A stretch of DNA of 64,000 nt, taken from positions 49,143-113,142 of the forward strand of contig NZ_JBHTLM010000016.1 in the NCBI RefSeq assembly GCF_042678945.1, given 5' to 3'. Numbering within the stretch: position 1 is the stretch's first letter; the number at the start of each line of letters is the position of its first letter. A program made the translations under genes and the position numbers. A model generated the notes under the pieces. That model did not search any database, was not told where the DNA came from, and saw nothing but the letters and a program-made list of their open reading frames with translations. Shown piece after piece: positions 63,451 through 64,000 of this stretch. The stretch is from Fontibacillus puldeungensis. GTDB lineage: Bacteria; Bacillota; Bacilli; Paenibacillales; Paenibacillaceae.

Positions 63451-63635
63451 CTAACGAATCCAATAGAGCTTATTTGGCTAAAAATACGTGCTTTTTTATT
63501 CTAACGAATCCATACGTTCTTATTTGCTGTAAAAACGTAAAAAAACCGTGATAATTGGCCAAATAGCGTTGTATGGATTCGTTAGATTTGAAAATCCCCG
63601 TTTTTTGCTCAAATAGCGTCACTCAGGTTCGTTAG
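63451..63635. repeat. Dispersed palindromic repeat, CTAACGAATC family, copy 2
   Basis: CTAACGAATCCA occurs twice in direct order (63451 and 63501), and inverted forms TGGATTCGTTAG and CAGGTTCGTTAG end at 63585 and 63635. CTAACGAATCCATAC pairs perfectly with GTATGGATTCGTTAG. Blocks such as TCAAATAGCGTC are shared with the copy at 34046-34180. Most of the 63224-63704 gap is this repeat and the short tandem repeats before it. Confidence 0.75.
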
Positions 63636-63704
63636 AAGTTACGCCCCTCTGCAATCCCTCCACAAGCTCGGCCTGCCATCGCTTGTGGCAAATACAGGGC
63701 GCGT

Positions 63705-64000
63705 TCACTCCGCGGAACGCGCCGTAAACTCCGCCAGCGCGGCGGTAAGCCGCGCCACGCCCTCCCTGAGCCGCGCATCATCCTGCGCGGCAAGGCTCAG
63801 CCGGATGTACGCATCCGCGTCATCCGGCTCGCCGGCACAGCACAGCGTTCCCGGCAGGAACGCTGTGCCATGCCGCAGCGAAGCGCGCAGCAGCGCTTCG
63901 CTGCTGACCCCGGCGGGCAGGCGCACCCACAGGTAGCGCCCGCCGCCGGGGTCCTCTGCTGCGGCGCCCCGCCAGGGCGGCGCCTGCAGCAGCGCAAGCA
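63705..64000 (-). CDS. MocR-type GntR/aminotransferase regulator, C-terminal fragment
   Basis: The frame is open to the end of the window, so the start is missing. The 98 visible residues are the C-terminal end of a fold-type I aminotransferase domain (RYLWVRLPAGV, FLPGTLCCAG, YIRLSLAAQDDARLREGVARL), the pattern seen at the end of MocR-type regulators. Very GC-rich compared with its neighbours. A stand-alone class I aminotransferase cannot be excluded. Confidence 0.7.
   Translation of the reverse strand, partial: LALLQAPPWRGAAAEDPGGGRYLWVRLPAGVSSEALLRASLRHGTAFLPGTLCCAGEPDDADAYIRLSLAAQDDARLREGVARLTAALAEFTARSAE

Noticed and set aside
63236..63463. Open frames on both strands of about 70 codons
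   Set aside because: They cross degenerate repeats, lack ribosome sites and look low in complexity.

Overview
The window is chromosomal DNA from a spore-forming Firmicute, most likely Paenibacillus or a close relative. The pointers are the cotJABC spore-coat operon, the YhbH/SpoVR/PrkA trio, the Firmicute-type sufCDSUB order, S-layer-homology (SLH) surface proteins, large modular surface glycosidases, CUT1 sugar importers without their own ATPase, and medium GC with strong AGGAGG-type ribosome sites. This is inference from gene content; no rRNA is present to confirm it. No tRNA, rRNA, intact insertion sequence, prophage or CRISPR array was seen.

Region 1 (about 0.9-25.7 kb) is a large fructan and fructoside utilisation locus with two regulons. 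Regulon A: a leftward ROK fructokinase diverges from a rightward operon of a compact GH32-like enzyme, a CUT1 lipoprotein, two permeases, a GH172 (DUF2961) enzyme and a LacI regulator. Two near-identical GTAAAACGTTTTAC-type operators sit in the divergent promoter region. Regulon B (all leftward): a LacI regulator, two Lpl-type permeases and a binding lipoprotein, then a fructokinase(PfkB)-GH32 fusion, a cytosolic LamG-GH32 enzyme, a 1870-residue secreted SLH-anchored LamG-GH32 enzyme and a second compact GH32-like enzyme. Its operators are TTGAAACGTTTCCAA boxes. The two LamG-GH32 enzymes carry Glu where most GH32 enzymes have the nucleophile Asp. The proposed flow is surface cleavage of polymer, oligosaccharide import, cytosolic hydrolysis (including possible cyclic difructose dianhydrides through GH172), and phosphorylation of fructose by two unrelated fructokinases.

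Region 2 (about 26-34 kb) holds a secreted metallophosphoesterase with a candidate PhoP box, a linked SLH protein, a small unknown gene, cotJABC and a PadR/membrane-protein pair. Region 3 (34-44.9 kb) is mostly housekeeping: a CNNM-type transporter, a YfkAB-like radical-SAM protein, an HD-GYP phosphodiesterase, UppP and a YunD-like nucleotidase leftward; then a fused MoaD-MoaE, an HD-GYP protein lacking the metal-binding His, an L,D-transpeptidase and an AT-rich HxlR/flavin-enzyme cluster. Region 4 (45-64 kb) has the SUF operon with Fur-like and PerR-like sites, Dps, a DUF423 protein, tandem DegV proteins, the YhbH-SpoVR pair, an aldo/keto reductase, PrkA, a DUF2161 protein and the end of a MocR-type regulator.

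Two families of dispersed palindromic repeats lie in intergenic gaps: a CTAACGAATC family near 34.1 and 63.5 kb, and a TTAGCTGCA/TACATTTA family near 60 kb. All functional calls come from motif reading by eye; no database search was run.
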